Below, piece after piece: positions 26,985 to 34,793 of a DNA stretch of 64,000 nt; position 1 is the stretch's first letter; every line of letters begins with the position of its first letter. The notes under the pieces are model-generated. The model searched no databases. It saw only the letters and a list, made by a program, of their open reading frames with translations, and had not been told where the DNA came from. The position numbers and the translations under genes were made by a program. The stretch is from Alteriqipengyuania halimionae (GTDB lineage: Bacteria; Pseudomonadota; Alphaproteobacteria; Sphingomonadales; Sphingomonadaceae), in contig NZ_WTYR01000001.1 in the NCBI RefSeq assembly GCF_009827575.1, forward strand, positions 2,081,001 to 2,145,000, in the 5' to 3' direction.

Positions 26985-28466
26985 ATGTCCAAACCCTATG
27001 AAAAACTCGACCGCGTTTTCGTCGCCGGTGAATGGCGCACCGGAAAAGGCGACACGCTGAAAAACATATGCCCGTGGGACGAAAGCGTCATCTTCTCGAT
27101 GAAGACCGCCCAGCCGGAAGACGTCGGCGAGGCCTGCCATGCCGCCGCGGAAGCCCAGCGCGAATGGGCCGAATTGCCTCCATCCGCGCGAGCGGCCAAG
27201 ATGCTGGCGATCGGAGACATCCTGGAGGCACGCAAGGACGAGATCGCAGAGTGGATCGTGCGCGAGGTCGGCGGGACGCAGGTGAAGGCCGCGCTCGAAC
27301 TGATGCTGGTGACCCAGGTCGCGCGGCAGGAAGCGGCGGCCCTGCCCTACATGGTCGAAGGCGCGATCCTGCCTGAAGAGATTCCGGGCAAGGAAAGCCG
27401 CGCCTATCGCCAGCCGGCGGGTGTGGTCGCGCTGATCAGCCCTTGGAACTTCCCGCTCCAGCTGACCTCTCGCACGCTTTTCCCGGCGCTCGCGCTGGGC
27501 AACGCCGTCGTCCTCAAGCCCGCCAGCGACACGCCGGTTACCGGCGGCACGATCTTCGCCGCGATCTGCGAAGAAGCGGGCCTACCCAAGGGCCTCGTCT
27601 CCGTCCTGCCCGGCGGCGGTTCCGACATCGGGGATGCGCTGGTGCGCCACCCGATTCCGTCGGTGGTCAGCTTCACCGGCTCCACACCCGTGGGGCGCGG
27701 CGTCGGCAAGGCCGCGCTCGACGGCGATCGGATCAAGTCGCTCGAGCTGGAGCTTGGCGGCAATTCTCCGATCGTCGTGCTCGACGATGCGGATATCGAC
27801 TACGCGGTCGAGGCGAGCGTGTGGGGCAAGTTCATGCACCAGGGCCAGATCTGCATGATCGCCAACCGCATCGTCGTCGAAGACGCGATCCATGACGAAT
27901 TCGTCGAGAAGTTCGTGGCAAGGGTGAAGAAGCTGCCGGTCGGCAAGCGCGATGCGGCGGACTGCTTCATCGGACCCGTCGCGAACCGCGACCAGTTCGA
28001 CGGGATCATGGAGATGATCGGCAAGGCAAAGGATCAGGGCGCGACCTGTGCGCTCGGCGGAGAGCCCGACGGCCTCGTCATCCCGCCCCACGTCTTCACC
28101 GATGTGGGCGAGGACAACTGCCTCGTCGCGAACGAAATCTTCGGCCCCGTCGCACCGATCCAGCGCGCGCGGGACGAAGCGCATGCGCTGGAGCTTGCGA
28201 ACAACACCGAGATGGGCCTGTCGAGTTCGGTCTTCAGCCGCGATGAGGGCCGCGCGCTCGCCTTTGCCAAGCAGATCGAAGCAGGGATGACGCACATCAA
28301 CGACCAGCCGGTCAACGACAGCCCCTTCGCGCCCTTCGGCGCAGTCAAGAACTCGGGCGTCGGGCGGTTCAACGGGCGCTGGGCGATCGAGGCCTTCATG
28401 ACCACGCACTGGATCTCGGTCCAGCACGGCAAGCGCCAGTTTCCCTTCTCGGCAGAGGATCTTTAA
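26985..28466 (+). CDS. Aldehyde dehydrogenase family protein (benzaldehyde/vanillin dehydrogenase-like)
   Basis: A 493-residue NAD(P)-dependent aldehyde dehydrogenase. Visible are the NAD-binding PWNFPLQLTSRTLFPALALGN and VLKPASDTP, FTGSTPVGRGVG, the general base Glu in LELELGGNSP, and catalytic Cys290 in FMHQGQICMIANR. NEIFGPVAP and the C-terminal PFGAVKNSGVGRF follow. Aromatic aldehydes are likely substrates by similarity, but this is not certain. The ATG at 26985 begins the conserved YEKLDRVFVAGEW; no strong ribosome site is seen. Three bases separate its stop from the reductase gene. Confidence 0.9.
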   Translation: MSKPYEKLDRVFVAGEWRTGKGDTLKNICPWDESVIFSMKTAQPEDVGEACHAAAEAQREWAELPPSARAAKMLAIGDILEARKDEIAEWIVREVGGTQVKAALELMLVTQVARQEAAALPYMVEGAILPEEIPGKESRAYRQPAGVVALISPWNFPLQLTSRTLFPALALGNAVVLKPASDTPVTGGTIFAAICEEAGLPKGLVSVLPGGGSDIGDALVRHPIPSVVSFTGSTPVGRGVGKAALDGDRIKSLELELGGNSPIVVLDDADIDYAVEASVWGKFMHQGQICMIANRIVVEDAIHDEFVEKFVARVKKLPVGKRDAADCFIGPVANRDQFDGIMEMIGKAKDQGATCALGGEPDGLVIPPHVFTDVGEDNCLVANEIFGPVAPIQRARDEAHALELANNTEMGLSSSVFSRDEGRALAFAKQIEAGMTHINDQPVNDSPFAPFGAVKNSGVGRFNGRWAIEAFMTTHWISVQHGKRQFPFSAEDL

Positions 28467-28469
28467 GCG

Positions 28470-29435
28470 ATGGGCTTCCTGAAGAACGGCACCTGGCACG
28501 ACGAATGGGCGCATAACGACGAGGACAGCGGCGAGTTCGAGCGTGATGAAAGCGCGTTTCGCAACTGGATCACGCCCGACGGATCGCCCGGCCCGACCGG
28601 CGATGGCGGGTTCCCCGCCGAGCCGGGGCGCTACCGGCTCTATATCAGCCTCGCCTGCCCATGGGCACACCGCGCCAACGCCGCGCGGCACCTCAAGGGG
28701 CTGACCGATGCCATCGAGCTGAACGTGGTGCACTGGCTGATGAAGGAGGGCGGCTGGTCGTTCCGCGAGGGCGAATGCGTGACCGGCGATCCCGCGATCG
28801 GCGCGGATCATCTCCATCAGCTCTACACCCACGCCAAGCCCGACTATTCGGGCCATGTCACCGTCCCGGTGCTGTGGGACACGAAGACCGAAACGATCGT
28901 CAACAACGAGAGCGCGGACATCCTGCGCATGCTCGGCACCGCGTTCGACAGGTGCGGCGCCAACGATCTCGATCTTTATCCCGAAGACTTGCGAGAAGAA
29001 ATCGATGCGCTGAACGACCGGGTCTACGATGCCGTGAACAACGGCGTTTACAAGGCGGGCTTCGCGACCACGCAGGATGCCTACGATAAAGCGGTGACCC
29101 CGCTATTCGCCGTGCTCGACGAACTGGAAGAGCGGCTCGAAGGCCATGACTGGCTGGTGGGCGACAGGCTGACCGAGGCGGATATCCGCCTGTGGACTAC
29201 GCTAATCCGGTTCGATCCGGTCTACCACACGCATTTCAAGTGCAATCTGCGCCGCATCGCGGATTACCCGAACCTCGCCGCGCTGACACGCCGGGTCTAC
29301 GACCTCGACGGAATCGCCGAGACGGTCAATTTCCGCCACATCAGGCATCACTATTACGAGAGCCACGAGCGGATCAATCCGAACGGCATCGTGCCCGCCG
29401 GGCCCGAGCCGCTGGTTCCGGGGATGCCGGCATGA
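28470..29435 (+). CDS. Glutathionyl-hydroquinone reductase (YqjG/ECM4-type, Xi-class GST)
   Basis: A 321-residue protein that reduces glutathionyl-hydroquinones. The N-terminal region FRNWITPDG leads to the thioredoxin-like domain with catalytic Cys63 in ISLACPWAHRAN, followed by VPVLWDTKTETIVNNESADI. The C-terminal helical domain includes NNGVYKAGFATTQDAYD, WLVGDRLTEADIRLWTTLIRFD and the Tyr-rich tail RHHYYESH. It follows the aldehyde dehydrogenase by 3 nt and overlaps pirin (ATGA), so the three genes form an operon likely dealing with quinones or aromatic aldehydes. Confidence 0.93.
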   Translation: MGFLKNGTWHDEWAHNDEDSGEFERDESAFRNWITPDGSPGPTGDGGFPAEPGRYRLYISLACPWAHRANAARHLKGLTDAIELNVVHWLMKEGGWSFREGECVTGDPAIGADHLHQLYTHAKPDYSGHVTVPVLWDTKTETIVNNESADILRMLGTAFDRCGANDLDLYPEDLREEIDALNDRVYDAVNNGVYKAGFATTQDAYDKAVTPLFAVLDELEERLEGHDWLVGDRLTEADIRLWTTLIRFDPVYHTHFKCNLRRIADYPNLAALTRRVYDLDGIAETVNFRHIRHHYYESHERINPNGIVPAGPEPLVPGMPA

Positions 29436-30274
29436 GCAGCCGCCAAATGGTCTCGCTCCACCGCGCGATGCGCGACGATATCCAGGATCTGGTGACGCGC
29501 AGGCCCGTGCCTGGGCCGGGACTGTCGCAAGTCGACCCGTTCCTGTTCCTCAACCATCACGGACCGCAGACCTACCTGCCGAACAATCACGGACTGCCCT
29601 TCGGCCCGCATCCGCATCGCGGCTTCGAGACGGTGACCTTCATCCTCGAGGGCAGCCTCGCCCATCACGACAGCGGCTCCGGCGCCAGCGTGGTCGAGGC
29701 GGGTGGTGTACAATGGATGACCGCGGGCAGCGGGCTGGTCCATGCCGAGCTTTCGCCCGAGGCGTTCAAGCGCACCGGCGGTCCGCTCGAAATCCTCCAG
29801 CTATGGGTCAACCTGCCCGGTCGGCTGAAGATGACCGACCCTGCCTATGTCCCGGTGGCGGCGTCGGACATCCCCGAAACAGAGCTTGGCGAAGGTGCGA
29901 CGATGCGCGCGGTATCCGGCACCGACGAAGCGCCGATCCACTCGCTGACCGATGTGATGCTGGCGATCGTCTCGGTCGATCCCGGCGGCAGCGCCGCCCT
30001 GCCCGCACCTGCCGGGCGCAACGTGTTCTTCTACACGATTGGCGGCGAGGCGAAGATCGACGGCCAGAGCGTGCCCGAGCATACGCTAGCGCAAGTTAGC
30101 GACGACGACGATGGCGTCGAGGTGTCGAGCGATGGCGGTTGCCGGATCCTGTTCGGCCACGCGGACCCGATCGGCGAGCCGGTGGTGGCGCGCGGTCCCT
30201 TCGTGATGAACAGCGAGACGGAGATCGCGCAGGCTATCCGCGACTATCAAGCGGGCCGGTTCGGCGGACTCTAG
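29432..30274 (+). CDS. Pirin family protein
   Basis: A 280-residue bicupin. The metal site is visible as GPHPHRGFETVTFILEGSLAHHDS with a further His/Glu in GSGLVHAELSPE; the C-terminal cupin (residues ~170-280) lacks ligands, as usual. Many bacterial pirins have quercetinase-like dioxygenase activity or a redox role. The start ATG overlaps the reductase stop, giving an operon that fits a quinone or phenolic stress response (inference). Confidence 0.92.
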   Translation: MSSRQMVSLHRAMRDDIQDLVTRRPVPGPGLSQVDPFLFLNHHGPQTYLPNNHGLPFGPHPHRGFETVTFILEGSLAHHDSGSGASVVEAGGVQWMTAGSGLVHAELSPEAFKRTGGPLEILQLWVNLPGRLKMTDPAYVPVAASDIPETELGEGATMRAVSGTDEAPIHSLTDVMLAIVSVDPGGSAALPAPAGRNVFFYTIGGEAKIDGQSVPEHTLAQVSDDDDGVEVSSDGGCRILFGHADPIGEPVVARGPFVMNSETEIAQAIRDYQAGRFGGL

Positions 30275-30479
30275 GCGCCCGCCTCTCGCTCTGTAAGGTC
30301 GCTTGTCCACCGCTGCTGACCCGTCATCCCTGTCGAACTCGACGGATTACGGGCGCCGATGAGCGCACCGTGCTGGTTCCCCCTTCTCTCGCGGGAACGG
30401 CAATTACCGAGTCGGCCTTGCTGGCGACCGTCGCGCGGCGCTAGGCTGCGCTCGGGGGCGAATCAAAACAGGGCTTGGG

Positions 30480-31493
30480 ATGACGACAATCAGAGACGTT
30501 GCGAAAGCCGCGGGGGTATCTGTCGCGACCGCATCGCGTGCGCTGAACGGGATGACCAATGTCACCCGGCCCACGCGCGAGCGGATCGAAGCGGCGGCGC
30601 GCAAGCTCGACTATGTCCCGCATAGCGGCGCGCGAAGCCTGACGCGGCAGCGCACCGATACGATCGGGGTTGTCCTGCCCGACCTCTTTGGAGAGTTCTT
30701 TTCGGAGATGATCCGCGGGATCGATCTGGTTGTGCATGCAGCAGGCAAGACACTTCTCCTGGGCAATATGCATGGCAGCGCCGTCGAAACCGGGCAGGCC
30801 CTGCGAACGATGCGCGGACGGGTCGACGGGTTGCTCGTGATGCCGCCCGATTCCTCGGCGGAGACCATCCCCGACGCGCTGCTGCGTGACATTCCCACAG
30901 TGCTGCTCAGCGCGGGGGCCGAGAATGGGACCATCCCTTTCGTTACGGTGGACAATTACGCGGGCGCCAAGCTTGTCACCGAACACCTGATCGATTGCGG
31001 CGCACGCCGGATCCTGCATCTCGCCGGTCCTCAGAGCAACCGCGATGCGGGCGAACGCGAGCGAGGCTTTCGCGACGTTTTGCGCGCGCGTCTGGGGCAG
31101 GATGAGCCACTGGTCCTGCCGGGCGACTTTCACGAAGAGGCGGGGCGTGAAGCAGCCCGGCGATTGCTTCACGAAGAGCTCGAATACGATGCTGTGTTTG
31201 CAGGTAACGACATGATGGCGGTCGGCCTGATGGCGGAATTGCGCGACGCCGGAATCGAGGCGGGGCGGGACATTCTGGTGGCCGGTTTCGACGATATTCC
31301 TCTCGCTCGCTATGTCACGCCGCAACTCACCACGGCCCACTCCGACATCATGCGACTGGGTTCCTCGGCCGCCCGCCTTCTGCTGCAGGCGATGGGAGGC
31401 GAGCAAAAGGGGCCGACAGACAGCCTGGTCATTAAGCCTACGCTGGCCGTTCGGGGGTCGACCTGCAAAATCGACCGAGAGAAGCGGGACTGA
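30480..31493 (+). CDS. LacI family transcriptional regulator of the polysaccharide locus
   Basis: A 337-residue regulator. The N-terminal LacI helix-turn-helix reads TIRDVAKAAGVSVATASRAL with hinge helix SGARSLTRQRT, followed by a periplasmic-binding-like sensor domain (TIGVVLPDLFGEFFSEMIRG, then VAGFDDIPLARYVTPQLTT). It heads the 30.5-44.1 kb carbohydrate locus. Three palindromic sites of one consensus lie upstream of genes in this locus and are its likely operators. The inducer is probably an oligosaccharide. Confidence 0.93.
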   Translation: MTTIRDVAKAAGVSVATASRALNGMTNVTRPTRERIEAAARKLDYVPHSGARSLTRQRTDTIGVVLPDLFGEFFSEMIRGIDLVVHAAGKTLLLGNMHGSAVETGQALRTMRGRVDGLLVMPPDSSAETIPDALLRDIPTVLLSAGAENGTIPFVTVDNYAGAKLVTEHLIDCGARRILHLAGPQSNRDAGERERGFRDVLRARLGQDEPLVLPGDFHEEAGREAARRLLHEELEYDAVFAGNDMMAVGLMAELRDAGIEAGRDILVAGFDDIPLARYVTPQLTTAHSDIMRLGSSAARLLLQAMGGEQKGPTDSLVIKPTLAVRGSTCKIDREKRD

Positions 31494-31544
31494 AACGGCA
31501 GATCAATTGTATCGTCGGGAGCCGGGATCGGGCATGACTGGCAA

Positions 31545-31558
31545 TGAAACCGATTACA
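31545..31558. promoter_or_regulatory. LacI-type operator copy 1
   Basis: TGAAACCGATTACA, one base from the palindrome TGWAACCGGTTWCA seen twice more in the locus. It lies between the LacI gene and the hydrolase gene, 17 bp before the latter's ATG. Confidence 0.65.
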
Positions 31559-31574
31559 TCAAGGAGTAGCTCCG

Positions 31575-32327
31575 ATGAAACCGCGCGCAATTCTCGTCCT
31601 ACGCCATGTCGTCGTCGCCGCGTGCTTCGCGCTGGCTGCAGCTGGACAGCCGGTCGCAGCGGCCGAACCCGAAGCGGGGCAGCACGCACAACCTGCCGTC
31701 GATGAGGACAATTATCCGTACCAGCTGTTCGTGCCGCGCGCGGTCTCGAGCGCCGATCCCGAACGGAAATGGCCGTTGATGGTGTTCCTGCATGGCTCGG
31801 GCGAGCGCGGCGACGACGTGGATGCGGTCAAGCGCCACGGGCCACCCAAGCACGCCGACCGTGACCCGGACTTTCCGTTCATCCTGATCTCCCCGCTATT
31901 GCCTGCGGATCAGGACTGGGACATCGCGAAGCTCGAACGCATTCTCGACCACGCGCTCGCGACACTCCCGATCGATCCGGACCGGGTGTATCTGACGGGC
32001 CTGAGCCGCGGCGGCCGTGCGACCTGGCGGTGGGGCGCGGCGGACCCGGGTCGCTTTGCGGCCTTGGCACCGGTGGCCGGGAGCGGCGATACGGCGACGG
32101 CCTGCGCGCTAACCGATATTCCCGTGTGGGCCTTCCACGGCGATCGCGACGACGTGGTCGAGCCGGAGGGCAGCTTCGCGATGGCGCGCGCGATCCGGGC
32201 CTGTGGCGGGCGGATGTCGCGCCTCACGATCTATCCGGACCTGGGCCATAATTCGTGGGATCCGGCTTACGAAGAGGCGGAATTGTATCTCTGGCTCCTC
32301 AAGCAGCGCCGGACGTCCGAACAGTGA
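31575..32327 (+). CDS. Secreted alpha/beta hydrolase (esterase/dienelactone-hydrolase-like)
   Basis: A 250-residue exported hydrolase. A signal peptide (to about AGQPVAAAE) precedes the fold: WPLMVFLHGSGERGDD with the oxyanion region, nucleophile Ser in LTGLSRGGRATW, acid in FHGDRDDVVEP and His in PDLGHNSWDP. It resembles phospholipase/carboxylesterase and polyhydroxybutyrate-depolymerase-like enzymes found in polysaccharide loci, where removal of acyl groups is a possible role. The ATG follows AAGGAG. The stop overlaps the next gene's GTG start. Confidence 0.82.
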   Translation: MKPRAILVLRHVVVAACFALAAAGQPVAAAEPEAGQHAQPAVDEDNYPYQLFVPRAVSSADPERKWPLMVFLHGSGERGDDVDAVKRHGPPKHADRDPDFPFILISPLLPADQDWDIAKLERILDHALATLPIDPDRVYLTGLSRGGRATWRWGAADPGRFAALAPVAGSGDTATACALTDIPVWAFHGDRDDVVEPEGSFAMARAIRACGGRMSRLTIYPDLGHNSWDPAYEEAELYLWLLKQRRTSEQ

Positions 32328-33271
32328 CTACGGCTCGCGGCAGACCCGCCTTGCGCTTCCTGCCCCTTGCCTTTGCGGGGCTGCTTCTAGCGGCGCTGGC
32401 CGGTTGCGCCTCGAACCAAGTCGATCCGCCTGCAGCTGCTCAGCCGGGAGCGACGACGGTTCGGGCCATGACGTTCAACATCAGACTGGCAACCGATGCA
32501 GACGGAGACAATGCCTGGCGCCATCGCAAGGCGATCGTTGCGGCGTTGATCGAGCATGAAGCGCCGGACATCCTCGGCATGCAGGAAGTGCTGCTGGAAC
32601 AGAAGGACGATCTGGCATCGGCCCTGCCCGGCCTTGCGATGGTGGGCGTGGCGCGCGACGACGGGAAGGAGGCGGGCGAATTCTCCCCGCTGGCTTACCG
32701 CAAAGACCGCTTCGAGCTCCGGCAATCCGGCACGTTCTGGCTTTCGCTCACGCCCGGCGAGCCGAGCAAGGACTGGGACGCCGCGCTTCCGCGCATCGCG
32801 ACCTGGGCGATCCTGCACGATAGGGAAAGCGGTCAGGATATTCGCGCGCTCAACACGCATTTCGACCATGTCGGCAGCGAAGCGCGGGCGCAAGGCGCCG
32901 GCCTGATCGCCGACTGGGTCGCGACTGGACCCGGGGCCGGCCTGCCGACGATCGTGATGGGCGATTTCAATTCGGATCCCGCAAGCGAGCCCTATCGGCG
33001 GCTTGTCGGACACGAAGCGGCGGGACTGACCGACACGCGCGAGACGAGCGTGTCTCCGCCCTATGGCCCGACCGGGACCTTCACCGGCTTCGACATCATG
33101 CGAAACGCCGCCGCGCCGATCGACCATATCTTCGCGACCTCGGATTGGACCGTTACCGGCCACGCCGTCGTAACACAGCACTGGGGCGGCCGATTGCCGT
33201 CGGACCATTACCCGGTCCTGGTGTCGCTCCGGCTTACTTTGGGCCCGGCTGTTCCAGCCAGCCGCCGGTAA
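32324..33271 (+). CDS. Endonuclease/exonuclease/phosphatase-family lipoprotein
   Basis: A 315-residue lipoprotein: GTG start overlapping the previous stop, hydrophobic segment, lipobox LAGC. The EEP fold is seen as RAMTFNIRLATDADG, the metal Glu in DILGMQEVLLEQ, NTHFDHVGSEAR, the Asp/Asn pair in IVMGDFNSDP and the final SDHYPVLVSL. In polysaccharide loci such proteins are common; the substrate (phosphoester or other) is unknown. Its 3' end overlaps the convergent GH144-like gene by 38 bp. Confidence 0.85.
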   Translation: MTTARGRPALRFLPLAFAGLLLAALAGCASNQVDPPAAAQPGATTVRAMTFNIRLATDADGDNAWRHRKAIVAALIEHEAPDILGMQEVLLEQKDDLASALPGLAMVGVARDDGKEAGEFSPLAYRKDRFELRQSGTFWLSLTPGEPSKDWDAALPRIATWAILHDRESGQDIRALNTHFDHVGSEARAQGAGLIADWVATGPGAGLPTIVMGDFNSDPASEPYRRLVGHEAAGLTDTRETSVSPPYGPTGTFTGFDIMRNAAAPIDHIFATSDWTVTGHAVVTQHWGGRLPSDHYPVLVSLRLTLGPAVPASRR

Positions 33272-34733
33272 ATCCGAGCCGTTCGAGCCCGCGCCGGACA
33301 TGTGGGTTCTTTCGCATCGTCCGCCAGACCAGCTCGCTCCGATGATTTTCGAGCATGGCCAGGATCGGCCCCTGATCGATGCCGAGATGGTCGCGCGCGA
33401 CCCACCCGGATTGCGCGTCCACCGTGCCGCTTCTGCTGCCCACATCGACAAACACGTAGCTGGGATTGAACGCGTCCTTGAAACCGTAACGCGTATAGAG
33501 ACGCTCGCCATAGGCAGCACGCATGTTCATCAGGGCGGGCAGCGTCACCTCGGGCGCGAAGGCGATCGAACCCCCTGCCGCCGTGGGCACGATGGTGCCG
33601 TCGTCGACGACGCGTTCGGCGCTGACGCCGCGGGCGGAATAACCCATGAAGGTACGCGGCTGGCCATTCACCTCGCGACCGTTGGCGGCCGCGGTCGGTC
33701 CGTCGGATGCGGTCCATCCCCATAGCTGATCGGAATAGCCGACCCAGTCATTCGGGTTGTCCGCACCGTAGGCGCGCTGGCTCAGCGTCGCGCGGCGGCT
33801 GTTCTCGAAATAGTCGATACCCTTGGACGCCATGAACTCGTCCTGGATGCCGCGGAAATCGACCCAGACATGGCTGTACTGGTGGCCGAACAGAGGCTCG
33901 AACTGCAGGAACTCGTACCCGTAGTAAGAGGCCCAGTCTTTCTCCAGATTGGCCGCCCAGCCGGTGTCCCAGGCTTCCTTGCCGATCGGGTGCGTGGGCG
34001 ACCCGGCAGCGAGGATGTAAACCAGCATGCCCTCGTTGTAGCCGACCCAGTCGTGGGTCCCGAAATCGCCGCCCGCGCCGCGTTCGGGATACCAGCCCAT
34101 CGCGATCGCCTTGCCGCTTCCGCCATTTGCCGAAGGAATGGCGCTGTTCTCGCGCTGCACGAAGGTCCAGTCGACCCGTGCGTAGATCCGTTCGGCGAGA
34201 TCGCGGATCGCGGCTTCGGTCGGATTGTCGCGATCGAAATAGCTCTGGGAGAACAACACGCCGCCAAGCAGAAGCGCGGTGTCGACCGTCGAAAGTTCGG
34301 TGTTCCCGAAGCGCGTGCCGTCCGCGTTTTTCAGGAAGTGGTAGAAAAAGCCCTTGTGGCCAGAAACGCCTTCGACCGCCGGGCCCTGCGGCGCGTTCCA
34401 GTAGAATTCGAGGCAATCGAGCGTGCGCGCGGCCGCGTCTTCGCGGGATACGTATCCGCGTTCCGCGCCGATCCCGTAGGCGGTCAGCGCGAAGCCGGTC
34501 GCCGCGATCGAGGAGAACGGGTTGGATGGCCAGCGGTCGGGCGCGAGACAGCGCTCCGTGTCGGTGGTCTCCCAGAAATACGCGAAGGTCCGCTTGGTCA
34601 GGTCCTCGGCAAATGCTGCCTGTCCTAACGCGGTAGAAGCATCGGTGGCAGCACGGGGCGCAGCGAGTGGCGCACTTGCGCATCCGGACAGAGAGAGGGC
34701 GAGCAGAGCGATACGAAGGGAAATGGCGATCAC
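33234..34733 (-). CDS. GH144-like (glucoamylase-family) glycoside hydrolase, lipoprotein
   Basis: About 499 residues, beginning with a lipoprotein signal (SLRIALLALSLSGCAS; lipid Cys18). The body matches the PF10091/GH144 (alpha/alpha)6-barrel family: FAYFWETTDTERC, SIAATGFALTAYGIGAERGY, TELSTVDTALLLGGVL, WVGYNEGMLVYILA, LFGHQYSHVWVDFRG and FMGYSARGVS. Characterised members cleave beta-1,2-glucan, but other beta-glucans are possible. GTG at 34733 is chosen because the frame from 34760 starts inside a terminator hairpin; no good ribosome site is visible. It lies downstream of that terminator after the TBDR gene and converges with the EEP gene. Confidence 0.82.
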   Translation of the reverse strand: MIAISLRIALLALSLSGCASAPLAAPRAATDASTALGQAAFAEDLTKRTFAYFWETTDTERCLAPDRWPSNPFSSIAATGFALTAYGIGAERGYVSREDAAARTLDCLEFYWNAPQGPAVEGVSGHKGFFYHFLKNADGTRFGNTELSTVDTALLLGGVLFSQSYFDRDNPTEAAIRDLAERIYARVDWTFVQRENSAIPSANGGSGKAIAMGWYPERGAGGDFGTHDWVGYNEGMLVYILAAGSPTHPIGKEAWDTGWAANLEKDWASYYGYEFLQFEPLFGHQYSHVWVDFRGIQDEFMASKGIDYFENSRRATLSQRAYGADNPNDWVGYSDQLWGWTASDGPTAAANGREVNGQPRTFMGYSARGVSAERVVDDGTIVPTAAGGSIAFAPEVTLPALMNMRAAYGERLYTRYGFKDAFNPSYVFVDVGSRSGTVDAQSGWVARDHLGIDQGPILAMLENHRSELVWRTMRKNPHVRRGLERLGFTGGWLEQPGPK

Positions 34734-34741
34734 CCGAGAAC

Positions 34742-34782
34742 AAAAGAAAAGCGCCACCACTTCCCTAAGGAAGCGGCGGCGC
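34742..34782 (-). terminator. Intrinsic terminator after the TonB receptor gene
   Basis: On the minus strand GCGCCGCCGCTTCC pairs with GGAAGTGGTGGCGC (14 bp with two G-U pairs, TTAG loop) and is followed by TTTTCTTTTG. It lies 12 bp after the receptor stop codon and just before the GH144-like gene. Confidence 0.85.
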
Positions 34783-34793
34783 AGGATAAAGGA

